64,000 nucleotides of DNA from the NCBI GenBank assembly GCA_025462885.1, contig JAOAPN010000013.1:372001-436000 (forward strand), read 5' to 3'. Shown piece after piece: positions 16,577 to 24,487 of the stretch. This DNA is from Acidobacteriaceae bacterium (GTDB taxonomy: Bacteria; Acidobacteriota; Terriglobia; Terriglobales; Acidobacteriaceae). A program made the translations under genes and the position numbers. Each line of letters opens with the position of its first letter. The stretch's first letter is position 1. The notes below the pieces were generated by a model, which had not been told where the DNA came from, did not search any database, and was given only the letters and a program-made list of their open reading frames with translations.

Positions 16577-17515
16577 GTGGCTTTAGAAGCTCACTATGAG
16601 CGTACGATCCGGTCGGAGATCGAGTTTAGCGGGGTGGGGCTGCACAGCGGCGCTCCGGTGAAGATGCGATTGGTGCCGGCTCCGGCGGGTTCGGGGATCG
16701 TGTTTCGGCGGACGGATCTGGATAACTTCGAGATTCCTGCGAATGGGCGGAATGTCGCCAAGGTGAGCTATGCGACCAGCCTGATGCGGGGCAGCGTGCT
16801 GATCTCGACGACGGAGCATCTGCTGTCGGCGCTGATCGGGTTCGGGGTGGATAACGTGATTGTCGAGGTGGATAACCTCGAGGTTCCGATTCTGGATGGA
16901 AGCGCGCTGCCGTATGTGGCGGCTTTCCAGGAGGTGGGGCTGAAGCAGCAGCGGCGGAAGCGGGAGTATCTGAAGATACTGAAGGAGATTGAGGTTCGGG
17001 ACGGGACTAAGTTCATCGGGGTATATCCGAATCTTGAGGGGAGTTCCGGCTACGGGATTCAATATGCGATCGACTTCCCGGCACCGATCGGGGTGGAGAC
17101 GTTTCGTGGCGACCTGGCGACGGGGGATTATGTGGAGTGGATCGCTCCCGCCCGTACCTTCGGATTCAAGGAGGACGAGGCGATGTTACGGAACATGGGG
17201 CTGATTCGCGGGGCTTCGGATGCGTGCGCCATTATTGTGTCGAAGGAAGGCGTTCAGAACGGGCCGCTGCGGTTTGAGGACGAGTTTGTGCGGCACAAGG
17301 TTTTGGATTTGATCGGCGATCTGGCGTTGGCGGGGCGTCGGATCCAGGGCCGGGTGGTGGCAGAGCGGGCGGGCCATGCGATGCATACGGCGCTGGTGCA
17401 GCGGCTGATGCGGGACCGGTCGGCGTGGGAGCTGGCGCATGGGTACGACGAGGTTCCGGATACGGTGGAGAACTCCGAACCGGTGCTGGGTGGGTTGCAG
17501 GTTGCGAATGCCTGA
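16577..17515 (+). CDS. lpxC: UDP-3-O-acyl-N-acetylglucosamine deacetylase
   Basis: LpxC is the zinc deacetylase that commits to lipid A synthesis, which shows that the cell has an LPS outer membrane. The protein begins YERTIRSEIEFSGVGLHSG and contains the zinc-site segment STTEHLLSALIGFGVDN, VPILDGSALPYV, ARTFGFKED, and the second zinc/catalytic region RHKVLDLIGDLALAG. The start is uncertain. GTG 16577 has GGGAG five bases upstream; GTG 16571 and TTG 16559 are in-frame alternatives. folK starts inside its last codons, so the two genes are coupled. Confidence 0.93.
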   Translation: MALEAHYERTIRSEIEFSGVGLHSGAPVKMRLVPAPAGSGIVFRRTDLDNFEIPANGRNVAKVSYATSLMRGSVLISTTEHLLSALIGFGVDNVIVEVDNLEVPILDGSALPYVAAFQEVGLKQQRRKREYLKILKEIEVRDGTKFIGVYPNLEGSSGYGIQYAIDFPAPIGVETFRGDLATGDYVEWIAPARTFGFKEDEAMLRNMGLIRGASDACAIIVSKEGVQNGPLRFEDEFVRHKVLDLIGDLALAGRRIQGRVVAERAGHAMHTALVQRLMRDRSAWELAHGYDEVPDTVENSEPVLGGLQVANA

Positions 17516-17996
17516 GGTGGCGGCGATTGCACTGGGCTCGAATATGGGCGACCGGGAGGGGAACCTGTTCGACGCGGTTGCGCGTTTAGGAGCGCTGGGG
17601 GTGGTGCGGGCGGTCTCTTCCTTTTATGACACGGCTCCGGTGGGGTATGTGGATCAGCCGCGATTTCTGAATGGAGCTTTGCTGCTGGAGACTTCGCTGG
17701 GGCCAGTGGAGCTGCTGCGTGGTCTGCTGGAGGTGGAACTGGCGATGGGTCGGGAGCGGATGATCGATAAGGGACCTCGGGTGATCGACGTGGATCTGCT
17801 GTTTTACGGCGGGGTGGTAATGGCGACGGAGGAGTTGACGCTGCCGCATCCGGCGATGGGGGAGCGGCGGTTTGTGCTGGAGCCGCTGGCGGAGATCGCG
17901 GGGGAGATGGTGCATCCGGTGGTGGGGGTTTCTGTGGGGGAGATGCTTAAGGCAGTTGTGAGTTGTGAGTCGGTGGGGTCGGGCAGTAAGCTTTAG
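17508..17996 (+). CDS. folK: 2-amino-4-hydroxy-6-hydroxymethyldihydropteridine diphosphokinase
   Basis: FolK transfers pyrophosphate from ATP to the pterin precursor of folate. The 162 residues contain ALGSNMGDREGNL at the start, then ALLLETSLGPVELL, the acidic catalytic stretch KGPRVIDVDLLFYG with the DVDLL motif, and LPHPAMGERRFVLEPLAEIA, all typical. The ATG at 17508 overlaps the lpxC stop by 8 bp. The C-terminal tail is short and a palindromic repeat element begins at the stop codon, so it may serve as the transcript end. Other folate genes are not nearby. Confidence 0.94.
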   Translation: MPEVAAIALGSNMGDREGNLFDAVARLGALGVVRAVSSFYDTAPVGYVDQPRFLNGALLLETSLGPVELLRGLLEVELAMGRERMIDKGPRVIDVDLLFYGGVVMATEELTLPHPAMGERRFVLEPLAEIAGEMVHPVVGVSVGEMLKAVVSCESVGSGSKL

Positions 17997-18118
17997 GGAA
18001 GCTCTGAACAAGTGTTTGGTATTCCCTCGGCGGCTAAAGCCGCATTGCGGTGCTGGAGTTACGGCGGGACTGAAGTCCCGCCCTTTCAAAACAATGACTT
18101 GTTCAGAGGTTTCCTTAG
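17995..18118. repeat. Palindromic intergenic element with terminal inverted repeats
   Basis: CTCTGAACAAGT at 18002-18013 is matched by its exact reverse complement at 18097-18108; with mismatches the arms extend to about 26 bp (21 matches). Inside lie two further palindromes, GCGGCTAAAGCCGC (18030-18043) and GGCGGGACTGAAGTCCCGCC (18063-18082). The structure is that of a REP/MITE-like element. It begins at the folK stop codon. Confidence 0.7.
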
Positions 18119-18204
18119 AATCTGTCCAAAAACTGAAGGCTTAGCACGGATTTGCACAGATGAAACGGATTTAGGAACAGGCAAAAGCAAGAGCGACGAC
18201 GAAA

Positions 18205-18302
18205 TACAGGGGTCCTGACGGGTACCCCGATGCGAGCAGGTCCGCTTCCATCAGCGAAGTGCGGGTCCTGACGGGTACCGATGTGCTGACTGGTCCGCTA
18301 CT
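18205..18302 (+). repeat. Dispersed repeat family C, two tandem copies
   Basis: GGGTCCTGACGGGTACC occurs at about 18210 and again at about 18263, each followed by a less conserved tail ending in GGTCCGCT. The second copy (to CTGGTCCGCTACT) is closely related to the minus strand of 51251-51289. The rest of the 443-bp gap 17997-18439 holds the element at 17995-18118 and the phrase GGTCCTTCACTACG; no gene was seen. Confidence 0.6.
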
Positions 18303-18439
18303 AATACAAAATACAGGGGTCCTTCACTACGTTCAGGATGACGGCGTAAAACAAACAATCGCATAAGATCTCTCAATGGCAGTTTTTTGACAGCTTCTTA
18401 GGGATTCGACTGGCGAAAATTTTGGGTTTGGGAGTTGCG

Positions 18440-20314
18440 ATGCGCGCTGTATTGCGGTTTGGATCGGTCTTGCGGTTTGGGTTGGCTTTGGGTTTGGGTG
18501 CGGTTTGTGTGGGGGCGGGGGCGCAGGTTGCGGCTTGCCATATGGCGGAGATGAGCAGCGAGGCGACTCCTCCTGAGAAGCTGGCACCGCCGGTGAAGAT
18601 GGAAGGGATCGGGAACGGGTATCTGGAGATTACGATCTCGAACGCCGAGGCGAAGATGTGGTTCGAGCAGGGGCTGAACCTGCTGCATGACTTCTGGGAC
18701 TACGAGTCGTCGCGGGCGTTTGAGCAGAGCGTGCGGCTGGATCCGAAGTGTGCGATGTGCTGGTGGGGACTGGCGCAGGCGGAGTCGTTCCGCGGAGACA
18801 ATATCGAGTGGGCGAAGAGTGCTTTGAACCAGGCGGTGCTGCTGGCGAAGGACAAGAAGCACACGACGGAGGGCGAGCGGCTCTATATTGCTGCTTCGGA
18901 GGCTGCGTTCAAGGAGCAGGAGAAGTCCAAGGGTGCGGCGCGCTCGGGTAAGGGACCGAACACCGGGGGCAAGGCCGGGACGAAAGTAGTGGCGTACAAG
19001 GACTCCAAAGAGACCAAGATTCTGCGCAAGCTGGTGAAGCAGTATCCGGAGGATGTGCAGGCGAAGATCTTCCTGGCGGAGTCGCTGATGGATGGCTTCG
19101 ATAAGCAGCAGAAGCCGAAGGCTGGGACGGTGCAGGGGCAGGCGATTCTGGAGGCTCTGCTGGTGACGCATCCCGAGGACACGGCGGCGAACCACTACTG
19201 GATCCATGCGATGGAGCCGAGTCTGAATCCAGAGCGGGCGCTGGTGAGCGCACGGAAGCTGGGACCGCTGACGGCGTCGTCGGGACACATGGTGCATATG
19301 CCGGGACATATCTTCTTCCGGGTGGGGGATTATGAGACGGCGCGCATGTCGTTTGTGAACTCGTTGAACGTCGATGAGGCGTACATGAAGGCGCAGGGTG
19401 TGACGGTCGAAGATGACTGGAACTACGTCCATAACATGATGTACCTGATTGCGGATCTGCTGGAGGCAGGACGGATCGACGAGGCGGCTACGGTGTCGGC
19501 GAAGCTGAATGCGGCGCATGGGAATCGCGGAACGTCGCTGTACCTGAAGAATGCGCGGGACCAGATTACGCGGCTGAACGAGGAGCTTCCGGTGGCGCTG
19601 CGGGCGGGTGAGTGGGCCCGGGCGGTAACGATGCTGGAGGCGAGCAAGGTTCCGGCAGAGTGGGTGAACCTGGTGGAGTTGAAGGATTCGCTGCTGGAGT
19701 ACACGCGGGGGATGGCGGCTCTGTCGGCTGGCGATGTTGCGGGAGCGGCGAAGTTCAGCGATGCTCTGGATGCCCGGATGAAGGCACCGGCAGCTGCGAC
19801 TGCGGTTGCCGGGGCTAAGACGACTTCGGCGGCTATGCCTGCTGGGATGCCTGGCATGAAGAAGAACGATAAGGATGCAGCTGCTAACTCAGTGCATGGC
19901 TATATGCATGTTGCGGCGCTAGAGCTGCGCGGTGCGGTAGAGATGGGACAAGGCAAGGGTGTCGAGGCTGAGGCCACACTGGTGAAGGCTGCCGGGGCGG
20001 AGCATGACCTGGGGTATCGGGAGCCGCCGCTCTATATTCGTCCAGTGTCGGAGACGCGGGGTGACCTGCTGATGCGGGCGAGTAAGTTCAAGGCGGCGAA
20101 GGCCGCGTATGAGCAGGCGCTGGCGGAGCGGCCGAACTCGGGGTATCCGCTGTATGGGATCGCGCAGGCGGATGCGGCGGCGGGGGATGTTGCCGGCGCG
20201 AAGGCCGCCTATGGAACGATGCTGAAGGCCTGGGCGAAGGCGGATACGGGGCTTCCGCAGGTGGTTGCGGCGAAGGCCTGGGTGGCAGGGCATGGCGTTG
20301 CTGCCGGGGAGTAG
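18440..20314 (+). CDS. Exported TPR-repeat protein
   Basis: The product has 624 residues from the ATG at 18440 with a signal peptide (MRAVLRFGSVLRFGLALGLG...) ending near GAGAQ. Helical pairs typical of tetratricopeptide repeats are spread through the protein, for example WDYESSRAFEQSVRLDPKCA near residue 80 and KAAKAAYEQALAERPNSG near 550. A conserved stretch HMPGHIFFRVGDYETA lies near 290. A low-complexity Ala/Met/Gly insert (about 455-485) separates the last repeats. Proteins of this plan are frequent in Acidobacteria and likely act as periplasmic scaffolds; partner unknown. An in-frame TTG six codons upstream is less likely. Confidence 0.78.
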   Translation: MRAVLRFGSVLRFGLALGLGAVCVGAGAQVAACHMAEMSSEATPPEKLAPPVKMEGIGNGYLEITISNAEAKMWFEQGLNLLHDFWDYESSRAFEQSVRLDPKCAMCWWGLAQAESFRGDNIEWAKSALNQAVLLAKDKKHTTEGERLYIAASEAAFKEQEKSKGAARSGKGPNTGGKAGTKVVAYKDSKETKILRKLVKQYPEDVQAKIFLAESLMDGFDKQQKPKAGTVQGQAILEALLVTHPEDTAANHYWIHAMEPSLNPERALVSARKLGPLTASSGHMVHMPGHIFFRVGDYETARMSFVNSLNVDEAYMKAQGVTVEDDWNYVHNMMYLIADLLEAGRIDEAATVSAKLNAAHGNRGTSLYLKNARDQITRLNEELPVALRAGEWARAVTMLEASKVPAEWVNLVELKDSLLEYTRGMAALSAGDVAGAAKFSDALDARMKAPAAATAVAGAKTTSAAMPAGMPGMKKNDKDAAANSVHGYMHVAALELRGAVEMGQGKGVEAEATLVKAAGAEHDLGYREPPLYIRPVSETRGDLLMRASKFKAAKAAYEQALAERPNSGYPLYGIAQADAAAGDVAGAKAAYGTMLKAWAKADTGLPQVVAAKAWVAGHGVAAGE

Positions 20315-20396
20315 AGTTGGGGCGCGGGTGAAGTTGCAATGATTTACGTGGGAGTCCGGGTTCTGCATCCTAATGAGGGGCGTTGCGAGGTGAAGG

Positions 20397-21284
20397 ATGC
20401 GTTTGTCTGAGGGTTCTAGGTCCGAGGGTTCTAAACGGACTAGGTTTGTGGGGCGCGCGGGTGTAGGGGTTGCGGTTACGCTTGCGTTGGTTCTGGGCGC
20501 GGGCCGGGTTGGAGTTCGTGCGGCGGGCTCGGATGTTCCTGTGGCTGCTTCGCCTAAGGAACTGGTCCAGAAGATGCTCGCGGTAGAGGATGCGGAGGGT
20601 CTGCGGAAAGGGCGCTATACGTATCTGTCGAAGGAGCGGTCGGAGCGGACGGGCGGAAGACTCTGGACGGAGCGGGTTGCGGAGACGAGTGCGGGTAAGC
20701 TGCGGCGTTTGATTGCAGAGGATGGGCAGCCTTTGACTGGGGACAGGGCTGCGGCGGAGAACGCAAGGCTGGCGGGGATTGCGGCCGATCCGGCGGGCTT
20801 CCGGAAGCGTTCCGAGGCTTTGAAGAATGATGAGAAACATGCGAAGGAGATGCTGAACATGTTGCCGAGGGCGTTTCTGCTGGAAGGGATGCGGCAGGAA
20901 GGGGAGTTTGTGAGGATCGATTTCCGGCCCGATCCGGCGTACGCGCCGCAGTCGCTGGAGGAGCGGGTGCTGCATGGAATGGTGGGGACGATCCTGGTGG
21001 ACTCAAAGAGTACGCGGCTGCGGAGTGTGCAGGGAAGATTGCCGACCGATATGAGCATCGGGTTTGGGCTGGTCGCGACGATCAAGGCGGGCAGCAATTT
21101 TGCCACGATGCGGACGCCAGTAGCAGGCAATGAGTGGAAGACTTCGGTGCTGGATACGGACATCAATGGCCGGGCGATCTTCTTCAAGGCGATTGGCAAG
21201 AAGGAGCACGCGGAACATACTGAGTTTGCGCAGGTGCCGATGGATATTACGGTGGCGCAGGCGGTTGCTTTACTGCAGCGCTGA
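20397..21284 (+). CDS. Exported protein of unknown function
   Basis: The product has 295 residues. A basic N-terminus (about 20 residues) precedes a hydrophobic segment (VGVAVTLALVLGAGRVGVRA) that should export or anchor it. The mature region has a LolA/RseB-like succession of strands and amphipathic helices (RKGRYTYLSKERSERTGGRLW, FVRIDFRPDPAYAPQSLEER, GTILVDSKSTRLRSVQGRL, MSIGFGLVATIKAGSNF). This may indicate an outer-membrane-lipoprotein-sorting-like fold, but I cannot name the family. It lies 82 bp after the TPR protein and 12 bp before the ArsR regulator, so the three may be one transcript. Confidence 0.7.
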   Translation: MRLSEGSRSEGSKRTRFVGRAGVGVAVTLALVLGAGRVGVRAAGSDVPVAASPKELVQKMLAVEDAEGLRKGRYTYLSKERSERTGGRLWTERVAETSAGKLRRLIAEDGQPLTGDRAAAENARLAGIAADPAGFRKRSEALKNDEKHAKEMLNMLPRAFLLEGMRQEGEFVRIDFRPDPAYAPQSLEERVLHGMVGTILVDSKSTRLRSVQGRLPTDMSIGFGLVATIKAGSNFATMRTPVAGNEWKTSVLDTDINGRAIFFKAIGKKEHAEHTEFAQVPMDITVAQAVALLQR

Positions 21285-21296
21285 AGAGGAGATGGG

Positions 21297-21605
21297 ATGG
21301 CGGAGATTTCGGAGCGGGAGTTGATGGTAATCAGTAAGGCGATTGCGGATCCGCGGCGGTTCGAGATCTTGCAACATATCGCGGGATCGACTTGTATGGC
21401 CTGTTCGGATCTGCGGACGCAGTTTCCTATCTCCGCGGCTACGCTGTCGCATCATCTGAAGGAGTTGGAGATGGCGGGTCTGATCGAGACGGAGCGGCGG
21501 GGGAAGTTTGTGGACGCTACGTTTCAGAAGAAGGCTTGGAAGATGTACCTGGAAGAGTTGAAGCGGGTGATGAGCGTGGGTAAGTGTGGGGCGGAAGTTC
21601 GTTAG
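21297..21605 (+). CDS. ArsR-family transcriptional regulator
   Basis: The 102-residue protein has the winged helix-turn-helix of the ArsR family: AIADPRRFEILQHIAG, then the recognition region FPISAATLSHHLKELEMAGLIETERRGKF. It starts 12 bp after the upstream exported protein with GAGGAGATGGG before the ATG. Two Cys (CMACS near residue 34) stand just before the recognition helix, where ArsR/SmtB proteins place metal or redox sites. A metal or redox sensing role is therefore conceivable but not shown. Confidence 0.85.
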   Translation: MAEISERELMVISKAIADPRRFEILQHIAGSTCMACSDLRTQFPISAATLSHHLKELEMAGLIETERRGKFVDATFQKKAWKMYLEELKRVMSVGKCGAEVR

Positions 21606-21639
21606 GCGATTTTGGTTCGCCCTTGCTTTAGTTGCCCGC

Positions 21640-22260
21640 CTAAGCCGTCTGCGTCTGATAGATATGGTGCCGCCGCGTCTTCTGGAACACCTTCATCTCC
21701 GCCATCTCTTCCACCAGCTCCGCATTCTCCGGCCACAGCATCACCACGATCACGTGCCGCGGACTCCGTTCGAGGGACCGCTCCAGGTTCGCCAGCATCC
21801 GGCTCATCACCTCGGGACCAAATGGATTGAACATGTACAGCACCAGGTTCTCCTCCGGGAAATCAAACTCCGCTGCATTCGCATGGATCGAAGCCACATC
21901 CTTGCAGCGTTGCGAGCGATGTCGATAGCTTCTCAGATTGGCCTCTGCGACCGCCTGCAATTCGGTCGAATACTCCACCTTCAGCACCTTGCGAAACGGA
22001 TACTCCGCCGCCACAAACAGCATCCACCCCTTGCCGGACCCCACATCGATGAACGTATACGCCGAGTGATCCTGCAGTGGGAGCTCGCGCAACGCCGCCC
22101 GCGCGTTTGCCGTTCGCACCGGCGCATACATCTGGCTATCCCGTTTCTCTCCAACGACAAGTTCTGAATCGGGAACCGGAGCGTCTCCCGCCGTTCGCAC
22201 CCGCCGCATCGTATCGAACCACCATTCCTCGACGTCCCTTACCAACGACCGTACTACCAT
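21640..22260 (-). CDS. SAM-dependent methyltransferase
   Basis: The product has 206 residues with a class I methyltransferase core. Motif I is FIDVGSGKGWMLFVAAEY (near residue 68), followed by the acidic end of strand 2 in VLKVEYSTELQAVAEAN, and motif IV-like NLVLYMFNPFGPEVMSRML. The pattern V-G-S-G-K-G-x-x-L-x-x-A resembles class I enzymes without a clear substrate assignment. It is convergent with the ArsR gene, 34 bp apart, and divergent from the MmcQ/YjbR gene. Confidence 0.8.
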   Translation of the reverse strand: MVVRSLVRDVEEWWFDTMRRVRTAGDAPVPDSELVVGEKRDSQMYAPVRTANARAALRELPLQDHSAYTFIDVGSGKGWMLFVAAEYPFRKVLKVEYSTELQAVAEANLRSYRHRSQRCKDVASIHANAAEFDFPEENLVLYMFNPFGPEVMSRMLANLERSLERSPRHVIVVMLWPENAELVEEMAEMKVFQKTRRHHIYQTQTA

Positions 22261-22379
22261 CCCATCACCCGCTTCTTCGGAGAGCGCTCTCCAACCAGTG
22301 GCCCCATCATAATGGGGCGCACTAGACCCACTTCAGGTTCCCCTCGAATCCGTCTCCGGTGTAGATTGTTTCCATCGCC

Positions 22380-22757
22380 ATGAAACCGCCCACCCCACGT
22401 TTGGACGCCGAAGAGCACATCCACAAGGTGCGCCAGATCTGCACGTCGCTTCCCGGCACCACCGAGAAGCTCTCCCACGGCGAACCCACCTTCTTCGTCG
22501 CCAAAAAGGTCTTCACCATGGTCGCCAACAACCATCACAACGACGGCCACATCGCCGTCTGGATCCCCGCGCCACCCGGTCTCCAGCAGCACCTCATCGC
22601 CTCCGCCCCGGAAATCTACTTCAAACCCCCTTATGTAGGAGTTCGCGGCTGGATCGGGATCGAGCTCTCCACGGTCGACAATGATACCCTCGGCGGTCAC
22701 ATCTTCGCCGCGTGGCAGCTTATCGCCCCACAAAAGCTGCAAGCCCTCCGCCTCTGA
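22380..22757 (+). CDS. MmcQ/YjbR family protein
   Basis: The 125-residue protein matches the small MmcQ/YjbR (CyaY-like fold, double-wing DNA-binding type) family. It shows an N-terminal helix ([21 protein letters not shown]), the conserved [13 protein letters not shown], then [20 protein letters not shown] and [12 protein letters not shown]. Members are small cytoplasmic proteins of poorly defined role, sometimes proposed to bind DNA. The ATG at 22380 follows a 119-bp gap from the divergent methyltransferase. Confidence 0.82.
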   Translation: MKPPTPRLDAEEHIHKVRQICTSLPGTTEKLSHGEPTFFVAKKVFTMVANNHHNDGHIAVWIPAPPGLQQHLIASAPEIYFKPPYVGVRGWIGIELSTVDNDTLGGHIFAAWQLIAPQKLQALRL

Positions 22758-22844
22758 TGTGGCACACTACTCAGGACTGCAACCAAGCCCCACCCCCAGC
22801 GTCTAATATCTGTGTCAGCAGTACGCGGCACACCGGAGCAAGCA

Positions 22845-23528
22845 ATGGCATTCAATAACTTTGGCAACAATGACTTACGCAGCAACTCGTACCCCACCAT
22901 CATCGACGTCCCCCGCGAAGGCACGGCCTCGCTGCTTTCCAAGGTTCTCGCCATCACCGCGGTTGGCTTCCTCGTCACCGCCGTTGGAGTTGCGACCGCC
23001 CCGAGCTGGGCCACGCTCCCCGGCCTCATCATCGTCCTGGGACTGATCTTCGGCATCAACTACGCGCGCCGCGCCGCCAACCACGGCCTCGCGCTCGGCC
23101 TCTTCCTCACCCTCACCTACTTCATGGGCTGGGAGATCGGCCCGCTTGTCCAGCGCTACATCCATAACTTCGGCACCGGTCTCATCTTCAACGCCGCCGC
23201 GACCACTGGCCTCGGCATGGGCGTCATGGGCTCCGTCGCCTACCTCTTCAACATCAACTACCGGAAGCTCACCGGCATTGCCGGCGCGGCGCTCCTCGGC
23301 CTGGTGCTGGTCGGCCTGGTCAGCATGTTCTTCCACTTCCTGTCGCCCGACACCTACTCCTGGCTGACGCTTGGCGTCTTCACGCTGCTCACGGTGGGCG
23401 ATTTCGCCCGCATCCGCGCCGGCGGTGACGGCCAGTCCGCCGTTTCGCTCGCACTCTCCATCTACCTGGATGCAATCAATATCTTCCTCGCTATCCTGCA
23501 ATTGATGAGCGGCCGCCGCCGCGACTAA
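22845..23528 (+). CDS. Bax1-I (BI-1/YccA-like) integral membrane protein
   Basis: The product has 227 residues with about seven transmembrane segments, the hallmark of the Bax inhibitor-1 family: VLAITAVGFLVTAVGVA, TLPGLIIVLGLIFGIN, GLALGLFLTLTYFMGWEIGP, LIFNAAATTGLGMGVMG, IAGAALLGLVLVGLVSMF and LSIYLDAINIFLAILQLM. The C-terminal SIYLDAINIFL..LQL is a family signature containing the Asp of the proposed di-Asp pH sensor. The family forms calcium leak channels or membrane-protease modulators (YccA). The ATG at 22845 is preferred to an in-frame upstream start at 22812. A strong terminator follows at 23559. Confidence 0.88.
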   Translation: MAFNNFGNNDLRSNSYPTIIDVPREGTASLLSKVLAITAVGFLVTAVGVATAPSWATLPGLIIVLGLIFGINYARRAANHGLALGLFLTLTYFMGWEIGPLVQRYIHNFGTGLIFNAAATTGLGMGVMGSVAYLFNINYRKLTGIAGAALLGLVLVGLVSMFFHFLSPDTYSWLTLGVFTLLTVGDFARIRAGGDGQSAVSLALSIYLDAINIFLAILQLMSGRRRD

Positions 23529-23558
23529 GCACCCTTCCAACAGCTTGATTAAAACTTG

Positions 23559-23595
23559 AACCCTGTCCTTCGCGAACTCGAAGGACAGGGTTTTT
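23559..23595 (+). terminator. Intrinsic terminator after the Bax1-I gene
   Basis: CCCTGTCCTTCG (23561-23572) pairs with CGAAGGACAGGG (23579-23590) around a 6-nt loop and is followed by TTTTT. It lies 31 bp after the stop. The remaining gap to 23820 shows no gene. Confidence 0.85.
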
Positions 23596-23820
23596 CAGCG
23601 AAAACGACCGTCCTCGAAGAGACGGGCCGATATGAGGAGCCAGGGAACCCATCCTATTCTGGGAGCACCTGGCCGCCAGCCCTCTGCTCAACCACTCAAA
23701 CCAGGCACACCTGAAGACTGCCGGAGTAGAATCACTCGCAGAGAACGCGACCTTGTAACTTTCCATCGAACTCTCACGTCCTATCCCTATTCACACCATT
23801 CCGCACCACGAGGAACGATC

Positions 23821-24363
23821 ATGCGCAAAGCTCTCTCTCTCGCAGCAATCCTGGCCGTCGCCACCGCCGGCTCCCTGGGCGTCCGCGCCTACGCGGCATC
23901 CGACGCCGTCGCCGTGGGCGCCGCCGCTCCCAACTTCACCCTGCCGTCGCAGGAAGACAAGCCCGTCAGCCTCACGGACTACAAGGGTAAGTGGGTCGTC
24001 CTGTACTTCTACCCCAAGGACCAGACCACCGGCTGCACGATCGAAGCCCACAACTTCCAGCGTGACCAGCCCAAGTATGACGCTCTCAAGGCTGTCGTGC
24101 TCGGCGTCTCGCTCGACACCGTCGAAGGCCACAAGGCTTGGTGCTCCAAGGACACCTTCTCCTTTAAACTCCTGGCCGACCCGGATCACAAGGTCGTCGA
24201 CGCATACGGCGTTCCCGTCTCCGCTCATGGCGACATGAAGTTCGCCGCCCGTCAGACTTATCTGATCTCGCCCACCGGCAAGATCGTGAAGTTCTGGCCC
24301 AAGGTCGATCCCAGCGCGCACAGCGAAGAAGTTCTCGCCGCAATTGAAGCCGCAAAGAAGTAA
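23821..24363 (+). CDS. Exported peroxiredoxin, PrxQ/BCP type
   Basis: The product has 180 residues from the ATG at 23821, which has GAGGAA upstream. A signal peptide (MRKALSLAAILAVATAGSLG) precedes the thioredoxin-fold domain: FTLPSQEDKPVSLTDYKGKW, then YFYPKDQTTGCTIEAHNFQRD with the peroxidatic Cys. The resolving Cys usually found five residues later in PrxQ is His here. Another Cys occurs in KAWCSKDTF about 45 residues on. The enzyme should reduce peroxides in the periplasm using an external thiol donor or that second Cys. It stands alone, ended by the hairpin at 24427. Confidence 0.88.
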   Translation: MRKALSLAAILAVATAGSLGVRAYAASDAVAVGAAAPNFTLPSQEDKPVSLTDYKGKWVVLYFYPKDQTTGCTIEAHNFQRDQPKYDALKAVVLGVSLDTVEGHKAWCSKDTFSFKLLADPDHKVVDAYGVPVSAHGDMKFAARQTYLISPTGKIVKFWPKVDPSAHSEEVLAAIEAAKK

Positions 24364-24426
24364 TCAGAACTGGAGTCTCTGGAGATATCCGGCAACCGCT
24401 TGATATCTTCAGATATCTCCAGACGC

Positions 24427-24465
24427 AAAAATGCCCGGGCGCTCAATGAGCCGACCGGGCATTTT
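24427..24465. terminator. Bidirectional intrinsic terminator
   Basis: AAAAATGCCCGG (24427-24438) and CCGGGCATTTTT (24454-24465) form a 12-bp stem with A/T tracts on both sides, between converging genes. It can end both the peroxiredoxin and the lysine-rich protein transcripts. Confidence 0.85.
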
Positions 24466-24487
24466 TGCTTGCCTGTTTAGTTTAGAA

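Noticed and set aside
22322..22531. Minus-strand 69-codon frame ending in [16 protein letters not shown]
   Set aside because: Most of it is antisense to the MmcQ/YjbR gene. Only the last 19 codons lie in intergenic DNA and no start signal precedes them.
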